Origin: Chrysomallon squamiferum
Lineage: Eukaryota > Mollusca > Gastropoda > Neomphalida > Peltospiridae
Direction: 5' to 3'
Length of the DNA stretch: 64,000 bases
Assembly: GCA_012295275.1 (NCBI GenBank)
Contig: CM022679.1
Span: 28,409,164 to 28,473,163 of the forward strand
The notes below the pieces were generated by a model. The model saw only the letters and a program-made list of their open reading frames with translations. It searched no databases and was not told where the DNA came from. Shown piece after piece: positions 50,062 through 63,600 of this stretch (position 1 is its first letter; every line of letters starts with the position of its first letter). A program made the position numbers and the translations under genes.

Positions 50062-50151
<90 letters not shown>
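50062..50151. repeat. (TC)45 microsatellite
   Basis: Nearly pure TC run. Confidence 0.95.
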
Positions 50152-50154
<3 letters not shown>

Positions 50155-50529
50155 AGTTTATTTGTATTTCTCCTTCAGTCTATCCAGCCATGCTTTCACC
50201 AGTGCAGTCACAGTTATATCTGTCTCTCTGTCTGTCTGTCTGTCTGTGTGACTACCTACCGATATGTCTGTCTGTCTGTTTGTCTGTCTGAACAAGTAGC
50301 TTTTGAATGCATGTATATATATGTAGATATAACTACATGTCTGTCTTTCTGTTTGTCTGTTTGTGGGTATGTGTGAATGTATATAATGTCCTACATTTTT
50401 ATAATTTTCATTTCTTTAAAGTTTCTCTGAAACAAAATATTCCTGAAATGAGAACAAGTGTTTTTGTTTCACAAAACTCAGATTACATCAGAAATCAGAT
50501 TCAGTTAATAGACTTCAGTACAAAATATA

Positions 50530-50890
50530 CTATTAAATATCTCTTAGAAATATATGTTTCATTTAAAAACATTGTATCAAATATGTTAGAAAAAATATAC
50601 TTTATTTAAAAACATCAAAGAAAATATATGTTAGAAAAATATATTTTATTTAAAAACGTGTCAAATATCTGTTAGCAAAATATATTTAAAACAAAATATT
50701 ACATATATCAGCGAAATATATTTTATTCAGAAACAAACCATAATATATCTGTGAGAAAATACGTTTTTAAAACATAGTATTATATATCTCTAAGCGAAAT
50801 ATATTTTATTTACAAACATTCTATCATATATTTATCAGCAGAACATATTTCATTTAAAAACATTGCGTCAGATATCTGTTATGTTTAAAG
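50530..50890. repeat. Degenerate AT-rich minisatellite, about seven copies of about 50-60 bp
   Basis: Units share GAAATATATTTTATTTAAAAAC and TCA.ATATCTGTTAG with many differences, and some units are shortened. Confidence 0.7.
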
Positions 50891-51787
50891 AATAAGCGAT
50901 GTATGAAATATTACTGTAAAAGTGTGCAAATTTATTTAATTTGTAAAGTAACAATTCCAGACTTTAACACAACTTTCTTTCTCGACTGAGTTTCTCTTCT
51001 AAATTATTATTAACATCTTTTCTATCCAGTCTACACTAGAGAAAAAGAAAAAAGTAATAATTATTAATGTTACTTTTTACAGATTTTGTATTCGCCGAAC
51101 TTTGTTTTTCGTGGAAACGTAAAAAAAAATAATAAAAAAATAAAAAATTCTTTTGTAATAAAAGATCACAAACATTTCTTTGCAGCGAGAAGAATCGAAG
51201 TAATTTTTAGAACAGAAAGCGCTAGACAGGTTTATTGGGTTAGTTGAAAGCACTGAAATTTATTTTTCTTTGCTTTGAATTTCAAACTATACAAACATTT
51301 ATCGGCTTATTTTAAATGAGACTTTGCGGTGTTTCTGTTTGTTTCTTTTGTTTTCAGCTAATGAATATTCGATGACCATTCGATCTCGCTTAGTTTATAA
51401 TTCTTAGCGTGTAGACGACAAAAGACAGAAATGGTTTTCAGAGGAGGAAAAAACAAAAAAAAGAGAAAACGTATGGAAAAAACATTTCGTTTCAACAACG
51501 TAGTTTGAAAAGTAGCGCTGTATTTTTACGTTAATCAATTGTTATGCATATTTAATTGCAGCGGGTCAGTTCTGTGTCTTGATGAAATGTGATAAGTGTG
51601 GAGAGATGAAAGAATCGCTGGAATATATTCACGTTATCTCTCTTTGTTTTCAGACTTCTCGCTGTCGTTGTTGTATTTCGCATACTTAAACGCGTCTGTG
51701 AATCCATCCATCCGTGTTCCCAGTTTGTTTCAGTGCATCCATCCACGCTTGTTTTTTGTTTCTACATCAGCTCACAGCTAATCAACA
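50891..51787. other. Intergenic DNA, nothing identified
   Basis: Unique AT-rich sequence. A TCCATCCATCC stretch lies near 51705-51750. Confidence 0.6.
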
Positions 51788-51809
51788 AATAATGTTTTAT
51801 TAACAACTC

Positions 51810-52007
<198 letters not shown>

Positions 52008-52059
52008 ACAACAGTTTTTGATCATTTATCCTTGATGTTGTACCCGCTACATTTTGTCA

Positions 52060-52520
52060 TCTGTATTTTATCTTCAATACTGTATCCTCTGTATCGTATC
52101 ATTTATATCGATTCGTCATGTATGGTATCGCTCTACCGTATCATTATATTGTGTCGTCAATATTGTATCCTCTGCATTGTATAATTTATATTGTATCATT
52201 TATATTGTATCGTCTATTCTGTACCATCAATACTGTATCATTTATATTTATCGTCTATATTGTATCGTCTTTATTGTATAATCCGTATTATAACATCTAC
52301 AAAGCGTCAATTTTGGTTGTTGCACCATAAGAGCATCCATCACACTTTGTTGATACGAGTATTAGCTCCATTGTATCCTGAGTATCACCTTTATCTGTTT
52401 CATCACTGTACTGTATAATCTATATTTTATGATCCACATTGTATCATCTCTGTTTTATAACCGCATTGTATCATTTGAAATATATCGTTGTTACTGGTTT
52501 TTATTCTATAAAAGCACCCA
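52060..52520. repeat. Degenerate TATTGTATC-type minisatellite
   Basis: Diverged units of about 15 bp with the core TTGTATCAT or TTGTATCGTC. The motif resembles the 15-bp minisatellite at 4985-5427 but is far more diverged. Confidence 0.6.
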
Positions 52521-53140
52521 TATATAGCTTTGTTGATACAGTTGTGCACATCAACATCGTCAAATCATCATCATCATCATCTTATGCTGTTTTACAGAAA
52601 CAGCCGATAATAATAATTATAATGATGATCATGATGATGATCTAGCTCATGATGATAATAACAAAACAGCAGCATCAACAACAATAATAATAACGATGAT
52701 AATTATTAGATTAATAGCAACAATAATAACAACAACAATAATAATAACGATAATAATTACAAGGTTAATAGCAACAATAATAACAGCAACGATAATAACA
52801 CCAACAAATTAAAAAAAAAATGAATGAATGAATGAATAAATAAATAAATAAAAGGTAACTATTTTTAGGTATTGATTATGCTAATACCTGTGTGTTGTTT
52901 CCATTGTTTATTAGTGTGAATTATTCATTTCAGTCGCACAGAAACACTTTCAGTGTCACTGCCTGTCGACAGTGTCTGATTCCACCTTGTAAACTTCTTG
53001 TTTGTGTTTTATTTTAATACTGTAATTTGTAATAAGCGTCGACACTCCGTTCATATATACGTATGTATACACACACACATATATACATTAATATATACAC
53101 ATGCATACGTTTAGACATACGTACATACAAACAAAATGTT
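52521..53140. other. Intergenic DNA with ATC/AAT/AAC repeats
   Basis: Trinucleotide tracts at about 52565-52860; otherwise nothing identified. Confidence 0.65.
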
Positions 53141-53141
53141 T

Positions 53142-53300
53142 TGAAGGCCGAATGTTACCGACTTAAGAGTGCAAGCTGACTGATGCAGCGAGACACATTC
53201 TGACGAATTGTGTCATCCTGCGCCAGAGAGCTCGCGAATATTGTCTGCGTGCAGAGTCTGTTCAGACGTACATAAGACAGAGAATATTCATACCTAAATA
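53142..53300 (+). mobile_element. SINE family B copy, plus orientation
   Basis: It starts with an A-box-like AAGGCCGAATG and ends with the family 3' body (AATATTGTCTGCGTGCAG, CAGACGTACATAAGACAG). It is the only plus-strand copy among four in the window. Confidence 0.65.
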
Positions 53301-53813
53301 CACACAATAACTCATATATGCAGAATTATAAATAATGAACAGTTAAATGAATGGTTGGGTTAACAGAAAAAAACTTTATATTTCGATCTTGTAAAATGTT
53401 GTTATGATCGCCAGGGAGACCACATGAATAAATTATAAGGTTTTTTTTGTTTTTTTTTAATTTTTTTGTTTTTTTAAAATAATAACAAATTAAGTTTTTA
53501 CATTACGTCAGTTGTTTTACCTACACAGCCCCAATCGTCTTGTCATTTAATTCTTGTTTCTTTCTCACTTATTTGTTATTTCCTATATAGTGTATACGCA
53601 CACACACAGAAACTCATTTTTACTTCTTTTATTCTTATAAAAAGTAACAGTTAAAGTAATTTGCGCAGTAACTAATTTCATTTAGCTTTAATCTCGTTCT
53701 GTCGCTGTGAATCAGTCTTCTGTGATATTTTGCATTATCAGACAATAAACTATATATAAATGTAAGTATTTTTCATCTATCATCTGATAGAAAGAATAAA
53801 CAAATACATTCTG

Positions 53814-53851
<38 letters not shown>

Positions 53852-54138
53852 ATACACATACACATATATATATTTTTAATTTAAATTTAATATAATTTAA
53901 GAAAGAAAGAAAGAAGACATTTTCCCGTGATGTCCACTATTCTTGAACTGTCATAATAATAATAATAATAATAATAACAAGAAATATTAATAATAATAAT
54001 AATAATAACAACAATAAATAATAATAATAATAATAACAAGAAATATTAATAATAATAATAATAATAGCAAGAAATATTAATAATAATAATAATAATAATA
54101 ACAACAAGAAATAATAATAATAATAATAACAACAATAC

Positions 54139-54171
<33 letters not shown>

Positions 54172-54702
54172 TAATAATAATAATTTCTTAAACTGTTTTA
54201 AGTGAATTAATATAATTATTCATTTAATGTCATCATTATCATCTTCATTATTTAATTATTATTATTATTATTATTATTGTTGCTGCTGTTTATTATTATT
54301 ATTATTACTATTATTATTATTAATGTTACAGAAACTGTTCAGTGAAATGCTGAAAACTCGTAAAAGTGAAAAGACAAATTCCCCGAACATTTATAATGAA
54401 TAAGAGTTTGTTGTGTTGTCATAGCAGCGAGTGTAGATTGTAACGTGTTCTCTTTTGTTCTGTCTGGGACTCGCAGCTCACTTCGTCACAAACAGGTTTT
54501 CTTCTTCTTCTTCTTCTAATTTATTCATTATCTCTGAACCATAACTTAAGTTTAACACAGAACCGAGTTGTCAGAGCTCAGCCATTTTCCCGTTCTAACA
54601 AATGCTTTTTCTAATGATGGTTTGGGTTATAATGTTTAATTAAAGAGTGTGCAATGTCCAGTCTCGTTCTCTTTATTTATTTATTTATTTACTTATTTAT
54701 TA

Positions 54703-54762
<60 letters not shown>

Positions 54763-54902
54763 TTTTTTTGTTATTGTTTTTTTGTTGTTTTATTTTGTTA
54801 TTATTATTTATTTTTTTTTTTGAAGAAATTTAAATTCTTTTCCTAATTACAAAGACAGTTCAGAATGTCAGTCCCAAAGGCTTAATTTCAGCTTAATTTT
54901 AG

Positions 54903-54936
<34 letters not shown>

Positions 54937-55087
54937 CCAAAAATAAAATAAAAACGACTGACTTGCACAGTTTAACTGAGACACATTAAATATTGAAGGG
55001 TCTCTGGGTTAAAGAGAAAAAATATTTTATTTATTTATCTGCGTGAAGAAAACAACAAAGGCACCATTGTTTGCCTTCTTGTTCTCG
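53301..55087. other. Intergenic DNA rich in simple repeats
   Basis: CA at 53815-53870, AAT/AAC tracts at 53955-54185, ATT at 54252-54325 and 54700-54760, and an A-run at 54903-54933. No gene is seen. Confidence 0.65.
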
Positions 55088-55088
55088 G

Positions 55089-55159
<71 letters not shown>

Positions 55160-55183
55160 TACACACACACTCACACACACACA

Positions 55184-55219
<36 letters not shown>

Positions 55220-55345
55220 TACACATACACACACTCACATACACACACATATACACACACATACACACACACTCACATACACACACACATACACACACAC
55301 ACATACATACACACACACACACACACACACTCACACACATACATA
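55088..55345. repeat. (CA)n microsatellite with TCAC and CATA interruptions
   Basis: About 260 bp. Histidine-threonine or cysteine-valine open frames on both strands are artefacts. Confidence 0.93.
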
Positions 55346-55373
55346 CATACACGCATGCGTACAAACATAGATC

Positions 55374-55445
55374 TGTCTCGATGGCCGAACGGTAACTTCG
55401 TCCGCCTTCTGAGCGCTGGTGAATGATCTGACGTACAAATCCTGA
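55374..55445 (+). mobile_element. tRNA-like SINE head fragment
   Basis: TCTCGATGGCCGAACGG resembles the A-box region of the SINE at 6297. The B-box is degraded. It is short and may be only a relic. Confidence 0.4.
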
Positions 55446-56182
55446 AGTACACACATACAAACATACAAATACAAATACAAATACATGCCATTGAGAACAG
55501 ATAAATGTTTATGACAAGCTGTCACTTTTATTTTTTCACGTTTCTCGTGGGTATAGAGAAAGCGAGTTGAGGACGGGTAGACTTGTTATTTTTATTATTA
55601 TTATTGCTGTTCTCCTGGGTTTTCACTGATAGCAGATAGTCGCGCTGCCAGTCACTTTGCATTGTAATTACACACGTCAGATATCCAAGTTATCAAACAT
55701 TTATTGCTTTATCGCTAACGCTGCTCTTATCAAATTAACATTTTCTGTTCGAGACTCATCTTTATTTATTATTCTAATTTCTCATCTTGTCGCAGTGTTG
55801 TTCGATTTTTCTGTTTATTTTTTCTCAGTTTTTCGATTTCAGTTTTACTTATATTTACTTTTAATCTGCATTAGTTGTTTTCCCAGTGTAATTTTGATAC
55901 GCTGTGAAGATAAATTACATTTTGTGCGTTTTTATTTTTTATTGTTTGTGTCATTATTCTATTTCATGTGATGTTAAACTATTCAGTATACTGAAACATA
56001 TTTCAATATATTATGTCATATTATGTTTGTTTTTTTATCTTATGTTATAAAGGACAATATTTTAATCATCATCGTTAAAAAAACCCACATAATAATAATA
56101 AAATGAATAATAATAATGATAATAATAACAATAACAATAATAATAATAACAACAACAACAACAAAACAACAACAACAACAAC

Positions 56183-56222
<40 letters not shown>

Positions 56223-56441
56223 TAATAATAATAATGACTTACTTCTGACAGTTCAGAAAGCAGAGAAAGATCTATACATTTCATTAATTTACAGTATTGT
56301 CTGATCAACTCACTAGTGACTGATTGAATCACTAGTGACTGACAGACTGATCCTTCGTTCAGTCGGATAACTGCTGGTGTTTGTTTCAAATATTTCACAT
56401 ATCAGATAACGGGTGAAACAAGAGAAAAATTATTTGTTAAT
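55446..56441. other. Intergenic DNA with an AAC/AAT tract
   Basis: The trinucleotide tract lies at about 56088-56236. A CACTAGTGACTGA motif is duplicated near 56310-56345. No gene is seen. Confidence 0.6.
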
Positions 56442-56642
56442 CAGTTAGAGCTACATAACAGTAGAGCTACATAACAGTAGAGCTACATAACAGTTAGAGC
56501 TACATAACAGTAGAGCTACATAACAGTTAGAGCTACATAACAGTAGAGCTACATAACAGTAGAGCTACATAACAGTTAGAGCTACATAACAGTAGAGCTA
56601 CATAACAGTAGAGCTACATAACAGTTAGAGCTACATAACACA
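56442..56642. repeat. 16/17-bp minisatellite, 12 copies
   Basis: The unit is CAGTAGAGCTACATAA (16 bp) or the same with CAGTT (17 bp). The two kinds follow each other in a regular order. Confidence 0.93.
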
Positions 56643-57498
56643 ACAGCTGTGCAATCATTTACAGCTGACTTACTTATAACAGTGTGCACGTATTTTATTT
56701 ATTTATTTTTTATTTAAATTGTTGTTGTTGTTGTTGTATGAATGAAATTATCTCGCGGTTAGTGAAACAAGAAAGGTGATTTACTGGTGTATTAAACAGG
56801 AAGGTGAATTAAGGGTGAATTATATAGAAAGGCGAATGAAGGGTGAATTAAGAATGAATTACACAGGAAGGTATTTAAATTTGCTCTGTGTGTAAAAAGG
56901 TGTTGACACCGAATACCTGGTTGCTATTACTTTTAACTGAAGTGGAGCTTGAAGTTTGCTGCGACTTTACCATCGATTTCTGGCGTTTTGAAAAGCTTGT
57001 CACAGGAGTCCAGAAACATCCTAGTCCCTGGTGCCAGTGTGGAGGTTTACTGTTATGTGATCAATAGTCAAAATGATACTGATATGAATTAAGGTGCGAC
57101 GTATATTAACTCATGCATACATCGAATTATGCATTGTGTACATTTACTTATTGATAAAACAGAATATGTGTGTGTATGTATATGTGCCTAGAGAAACACA
57201 CATCCTTGTTACCAGCTGAAAATGTCACCCAGACATAAGCACGCACACATATTGTATATTAATGAAATGTATAGATCTTTCACCGCTTTCTGAAATGTGG
57301 TACTTTGGGAATCGACTAATGATTCGACAACGTCATCAATAACCTCCATCAGAACGAAAATAAAAACCTCTACGAGGAATTGGTTTGAATAGTTGTTTTT
57401 TGTGTCTTGACAAAAATCGTCATGCATTGCTGACTGGAAGCGAGTCAGAGATGTACAAAATGATTTTAGTCGTTGAGGCGCAGGCAACATGATTGTAA
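56643..57498. other. Region upstream of gene 2
   Basis: It includes short repeats of GGTGAATTA type (56770-56870) and otherwise unique sequence. It probably contains the promoter of gene 2, but no core element is obvious. Confidence 0.5.
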
Positions 57499-57564
57499 CA
57501 AGTCTGTGAACAAGATTGCAGCAAGTCTGTGAACAAGATTGCAGCAAGTCTGTGAACATGATTA
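57499..57564. repeat. 23-bp tandem repeat, three copies, overlapping the start of gene 2
   Basis: Copies one and two (CAAGTCTGTGAACAAG plus ATTGCAG) are identical. The third begins at 57545 and reads GAACATGATT where the others read GAACAAGATT. Confidence 0.92.
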
Positions 57565-57615
57565 TCAAGTCTTACGTTAGTCTTGTGACTTTTATTTTAT
57601 TTGTTCTCCTCTCAG
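57558..57615 (+). CDS. Gene 2 exon 1 (probable): signal peptide
   Basis: It encodes MIIKSYVSLVTFILFVLLS, a good signal peptide, and ends in phase 1 at CAG|GTAAGA, just like exon 1 of gene 1 (phase 1, GTAAGT). The start codon lies in a tandem-repeat copy. No transcript evidence is available; a first exon elsewhere upstream is possible. Confidence 0.5.
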
Positions 57616-60600
57616 GTAAGAACAATGGCGATTTTTTTTATATTTTAGCACAACTTTTGTCATTATTTGTTTGTTAATTTGATGCTCTGGTTAGGTCAAC
57701 GTATTTTATTTGTTTAAAGTTCACGTCTCAAATTAACTGTTATTGTTGTTGTTGTTGTTAATATTATAACTGGATTTGTTTTGTTGGTTGCTTTTGTTAT
57801 AATAATAATAATAATAATAATAATAGTTATTATTATTATTTTTATTGTTATTATCATTATAATTATTATTGTTGTTGTTGTTCTTGTTGTTGTTAATGAC
57901 GTTGTCATAATTATAAGATTTTATTTCGATAAGAACGACACAGTTACTATTACTATTTGATTACCTTTTGTTTTATCAGTCTTTGTTATAAACACATCGT
58001 AATCTTCATCGAGACTGTTAATATTACGACTGTCCTGATCATAGTTTAATTTTCCTCTTTCTGTTATTACTGTCATCATCGTCATTGTCATCAGCATTAC
58101 TGTTATTTTTATGATCAACACGTTTGTTTAATGTACTGTGATTAGTAATGTCTTTAAATTTTTCCATTAGTTATCTCTGACAAATACACACGTGATCTGA
58201 AATATTTCATTAGACATTAAATATCGTTAGATCAAATAGGACCTGTGGTTTCCGCTCTCTGGAAAACACAGTCAGAAAGCAGAGCCAGCCAAAACGTACT
58301 GTGACAGCAAGATTAGAATCTAGAATCAAAACAACTTAGGATGAGACATTGATCCATGTATCGATTTACTCCTTAGAGACTGTCGCTAACGTAATCCAGT
58401 GGCCGCCATTTTGAAAATGGCCTCTCATGATGATCAGCAGATCATCTTTCTGTAAATATCATTACTATCCAATTGGGAAACTGAGAAAAAATTAATTTAA
58501 TTACTCATATCGGATACATACTTCCTTATGTCGTGAAATAATTATTTCTTAGTGTGAAAAGAAACATCTGTATATTTGACAACATCCATCTATTCTTTCA
58601 AGTCGCCCAAGCTACTTAGTGATACGTCATTTACTACCAGTACTAAAATATTCGTAGGACGACTGCCTAACAAATTTTATAGTCAAACCTTCTGCCACCT
58701 TGAATAAAATGTATTCGAAGGAAAAACATTTTGTTCAAAATTACGTTTTCAAAACGGCCGCCTTAGATACTCAGTTTCAAATGTTTTACAGGTAAAATCA
58801 CAAATGTTATTCGTTAGACCCCTGAAGAAAATTTTACTTCATGGAACAATTCGAATATTTTTTGTGTCCTGCTCCACTGAGCAGTAATTGCTTTGAGAAT
58901 ATTGTGAAAATTGAAATTGTGAAATCCCCTCCTTCAAATGGCTGTAGCAGAGTAGAGAGACCGCAGTTTAATAAATCTACAAACTAAATCTACTTCTCAG
59001 TACTCGAGCTGCTACGAAATCAGTTTTGTTTGCTTTTTAAAAACAATCAGCTCCCGCACCAATACACACACACACACACACGTGTAGAAGTGTAGTGTGT
59101 GTCTGTCTGACTATATTGTGTTTTATATGTATGTCTGTATATATATGTGTGTGTGTGTGTATGTGTGTATATATTGGTATGTTGTATCTACTTTTGTTTT
59201 ACCTATTTCAATGTGTCTACGTCTCTGTTGTGTGTCTGTGTGTATATCTGTTTGGTATATATACGTTATGTACATTTGTTTTTCTTTGCTGTCTCTATTG
59301 CATTTGTTTTTGAATATAATCTGTGTGTGAATATAATAACTATATGTGTCTGCATACGTTTGTCTGTGTATGTACTGGTTTTGTATGTGTGTGTCTCTGT
59401 TTGAATTCGTTTCTACATTTGTGTATATGTGTATACATCATGTCCCTGTGTGTGTGTGTGTGTGTGTGTGTATGTATATATATATATATATATATACACA
59501 CACAGATATAATGTATACACACATACCTTTGTATATATATAGACATATTATTTCTCGACTTTTTTCTGAATATATTTGTGTTTTACGAGCTGTATTTGTT
59601 TCTATATTTGTTCGCTTGTTTCTCCGTGTGTACTTGTGTTATATCTGTCTCTTATGTGTATATTTGTGTTTGTAAATACGTACGTACATACATACACATC
59701 TCTGTGTGAATCTGTCTTGCTGTCTGTCTGATTGTCCTTGTGTCTGTCTACGAGGTAGATCAGCGCGATTCCTAAAAGAATCTCGTTCTGGATTGTTAGG
59801 GGGATGAGGTCCAAAACGGCCCCCAGTAAATCTGTTATTCCGCATTCTTCCTTCCTTTTTTCTACATTCTCTTAATTTTGCTTTGATAACGATTTAATCG
59901 TCTATCATGGAACTCGTAGTTTTTCAAAACATCGTTAGCTGAAGCAGTAACATGTTGATTTGTGAATATTTGATATGGTTGAGAATTTCAAGTGGGCTGG
60001 TGGTGATAGACATGTGCACATCGCCGTTGTCACAGCTGTTACTTAACCGAAACAATCACTGGATTAGTGCTGCTTCCCTTACTCGCTTTTGGATTACGTC
60101 ATTAATTTGTATTTTATTTTACTTATATGTTTATTTTCATGAACAGTTGAGACAGTTCAGCATCAAGTGATAAATGAAAAGCAGTGTTTAACAACCCTTC
60201 ATTTATTTGTTTTCATTAGTTTTTCACACAATTTCGTAACAAAACGTTTATATATTTATAACAGATGATTTTCGTATCGAATAATAAACAAACGTATTTA
60301 TTTATTTATTTATTTGCATCAGTTAACAAATAAAATCAAAGTTTAGAAACACTTCGTTCACAGATAATTAACTAATTAATTAATTTATTTATTTATTTTT
60401 TCGTACAAATAATCTTTAAAATAAATGAATGTGTTTGTCAGGTGGGGCGAGTGGTTTCAAGATCACTCAGTCTCAGACAGAGTGGTGTCGGTCAACGAGG
60501 TCGTCTTCTTCAGCATCAAACAGAACGACGTCGTCACGTCGAATACGACACGTCTCAACGTGGTGCTCGACTGCGGGGATTCTGTCAAAACTGTGAACGA

Positions 60601-63600
60601 CGTCGACATTGTGGCGGTACCGGAAAACCAGGTCAGTTGTAAATACAGCGTCCAGGGAAACTACACCGTCGTCGTAAACATCACTAACGATGACGAAGGC
60701 TTGCCGGTCATTTTCCAGGTATACGTCTGGGAATTGCTAAATATCTCACTGTCTCTGGACAACAAGTACGTGTCTCTGAATAAAGAAATCCCGTTGAAGA
60801 TCAGCAGCCCGCCTGTCACTGGACTGTTATACAAAATCGATTTCGGTAACGGCAAAGTGCTGCAGGAGACAGTCGAAGCTGTGCTGTTCGGACCTTACTC
60901 TCCCATTGCTCTGACGGGAATCGTCTACGACACTCTTGGCAACTACACCATTGTTTTCGAGGCGCACAACTACGTGTACCACGTCGAACAAAATATCTGC
61001 ATCTCCGTCGTCAAGAACGACATGGACGTTGTCTGGAGCAACTCAACCATCTACGTGGGGTCGACGTACCCACTCAACGTCAGCGTATCCGACGTGCCAG
61101 AAACCTCGATTTCAGTTAACTTCGGAGACCTCATTGTCGCCAATCACAACTGCACGAACCTTGCTTCGGAATATCAGTTTGAAAATCCAGGTCACTACAT
61201 CATACGTGCATCGATTTTCAACCAGTTCGGCCTATTGTCTGAAAACCGGCCTCTGGACGTGATCTATTCGTACAACGGCTTGACCTTCGTTCTAAAGAAA
61301 AGCTTGATAGAGACAACAGAATTAGCTTTATTCTATCTTACCGTGAAGGAAACAATCAATCTTCCAATGGGAAACGTGAGCCTTGAAATATCCCCATGTG
61401 GGAAGAGACCAGAGCTGCGAGTACTTGACAACGAGACACTGACTGAATGGCGTGGGACAACTCAGATTTTCAACTGTTCTTTTACAGTACAAGGAAACTA
61501 CACAGTTCAAATTCAGATAGAGACAATTGTAGGCACTGGAGAGTCACTCTCGCTAGAAATATTTGTGTATGATATCCTGAACGTGTCGCTTGATATCGAA
61601 AATGAATTTTTCGCAGTCGGATCTAATCCACATTTCCAAATTACTGATCCGCCCCCCTCGGGATTCAAATATCTGATCGACTTCGGCGAGGGGACAGTTT
61701 TAACAAAAACAGATTCCGCCATCCTTACAGAGCCGTATTCCAACATCACTCTACCTGACTCGTTTAACTACATCGCCGAAGGCAACTACACCGTCCGCTT
61801 TAAGGCAGACAACGGTTTTTACTACGTTCACAGAATCTTCTGTGTTTCGGCAGAGTATGGAATTCCAGCAAGTGTTCTTGAAACGATCCCCAACAAAACG
61901 TTAATTACACCAGACGACAGTTTAACCACGTTTAAAATATTCTCTAATTCAAGTTCTAGCGTCCCAAAACCGTCCAACGTCCTCTGCGGCATTGACTATG
62001 GTGATGGAACCACACTGACAGACGAACCAACTGATTTTGATTTTGATTCCACGGGTCTGGGTCTCACACTACAACACAATTACACAACTGCAGGAACATA
62101 TGACTTTGTTTTAAACTGCAGTAACAAGGTGAGTAACATACTACTGACAAAAACGATTAAAGTCATTCAGTTCGATGTTGACTCATTTAACCTGTCCTAC
62201 AACCAAGTAAATCTTCAAAATGACAGCGAATCTGGAGTTTTCACAATAGAACTACAACTGTACGATTTACTAACACCTCCTCATAACATCAAACTCGAGT
62301 GGGATTTTAATGACGGATCTGCTTCTGAAACTGACGATCCACTGACAAGTTTTAAGAAACAACACACGTACTCAAACCGAGGCCAGTATCAAGTGAAACT
62401 CGACATAACGTACGCTGGAAGAACGAGAAATGAAGTTCTGGATATAACAACTGGAGCCTATAAATTAAAACTTAAATCGTCAAAATCTTTTGGACTAGTG
62501 AATGATACCGTATTCAGCTTCCTGTTCACCAACGGTTTGCCATCTCTAACTGCCAGTATTGATATCTACTGGGGCGACGGCACCTCGCAAACATTGAATA
62601 TCGACGCTAATAAAACCGAAGAAACATTTACTCATACGTTTATAACAAACGGAATTTTCACTCCACGCACTGTGGTAACTAATTCCAAAGGTTCAGAATT
62701 TTCATTGCTTGAAAACATCATTCTCGTACAAAACGAAGTGAAACATTTGAAATGGAGCTCGGAGACAGAAGTGGTGACGTTTGTACCATTTACTCCAGAA
62801 ATACACTACTCCGGCAGCTTGTCTCTCATCAACGTGATTTGCTCGTTTAAATACGATGGTGTCACAAAGGTCGCAGAGAATCTTAACTTTACGACGCAGT
62901 CACCGTCTGTACGTGGACAAGAGCACACGTTTGAAGTATCCGGCACCGAACAGGTCAGTGTCAACTGTTCTAACCTGGTGTCGTGGCAGTCGTTCGCGGT
63001 GGAGGTGGACGTAGTGGGTCACTGCTTCACTGCGGCCAGGATGTTTGACAGGTCGTACAGACACATCAACACCTCGCTAAGAGCTTACACGTCGGCGTTG
63101 CCCATACTGTCAGAGCACATAGCCATCTCAGAGAAGTGCGAAAACAGCACGAAGCAGACTCTGAAGTGGACGATTGCTAAACAGAGGAACGTTTACTGGA
63201 TTCCGAGCTACGCTCCAAGTCCGGACGCCGGCTTGTACGATTTAGCCATGGCGAATCTTGGACCTGGTGTGTTCAAAATATCTTGCGTTCTTACTGTTTA
63301 TGATGAAGAGCCCGAGTCAGTCAAAGACTACATGTACGCTCAGCTCATAAATCCGCCTCTTGTTGCTGGAATAGCAGGAGGCAAACAGAGGGTGTTTAGA
63401 AACACTGATTCAATCGTCTTGGATGCTTTGTCCGAGTCGTACGACCCTGTGGTGGGTTACGGCAAGAGTGACACTTTAGCGTTTTCATGGCGGTGTTTCG
63501 AGGTTGTCGAGTCCGATTTGGATGTTTACCTGAAGCCACAGAGCAACGACTCGTCTTTCTCGACTCCGTGTCCTGTGAGTCCCACCTACACCGGCCTCGT

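Noticed and set aside
50021-50251. Open frame starting at the ATG after the CRE-like site
   Set aside because: After 14 codons it enters a (TC)n microsatellite; no evidence for a protein, so only the possible promoter is reported.
57209-57568. 119-codon minus-strand open frame over the start of gene 2
   Set aside because: It covers the 23-bp repeat and the probable leader of gene 2 and has no recognisable domain or splice context.
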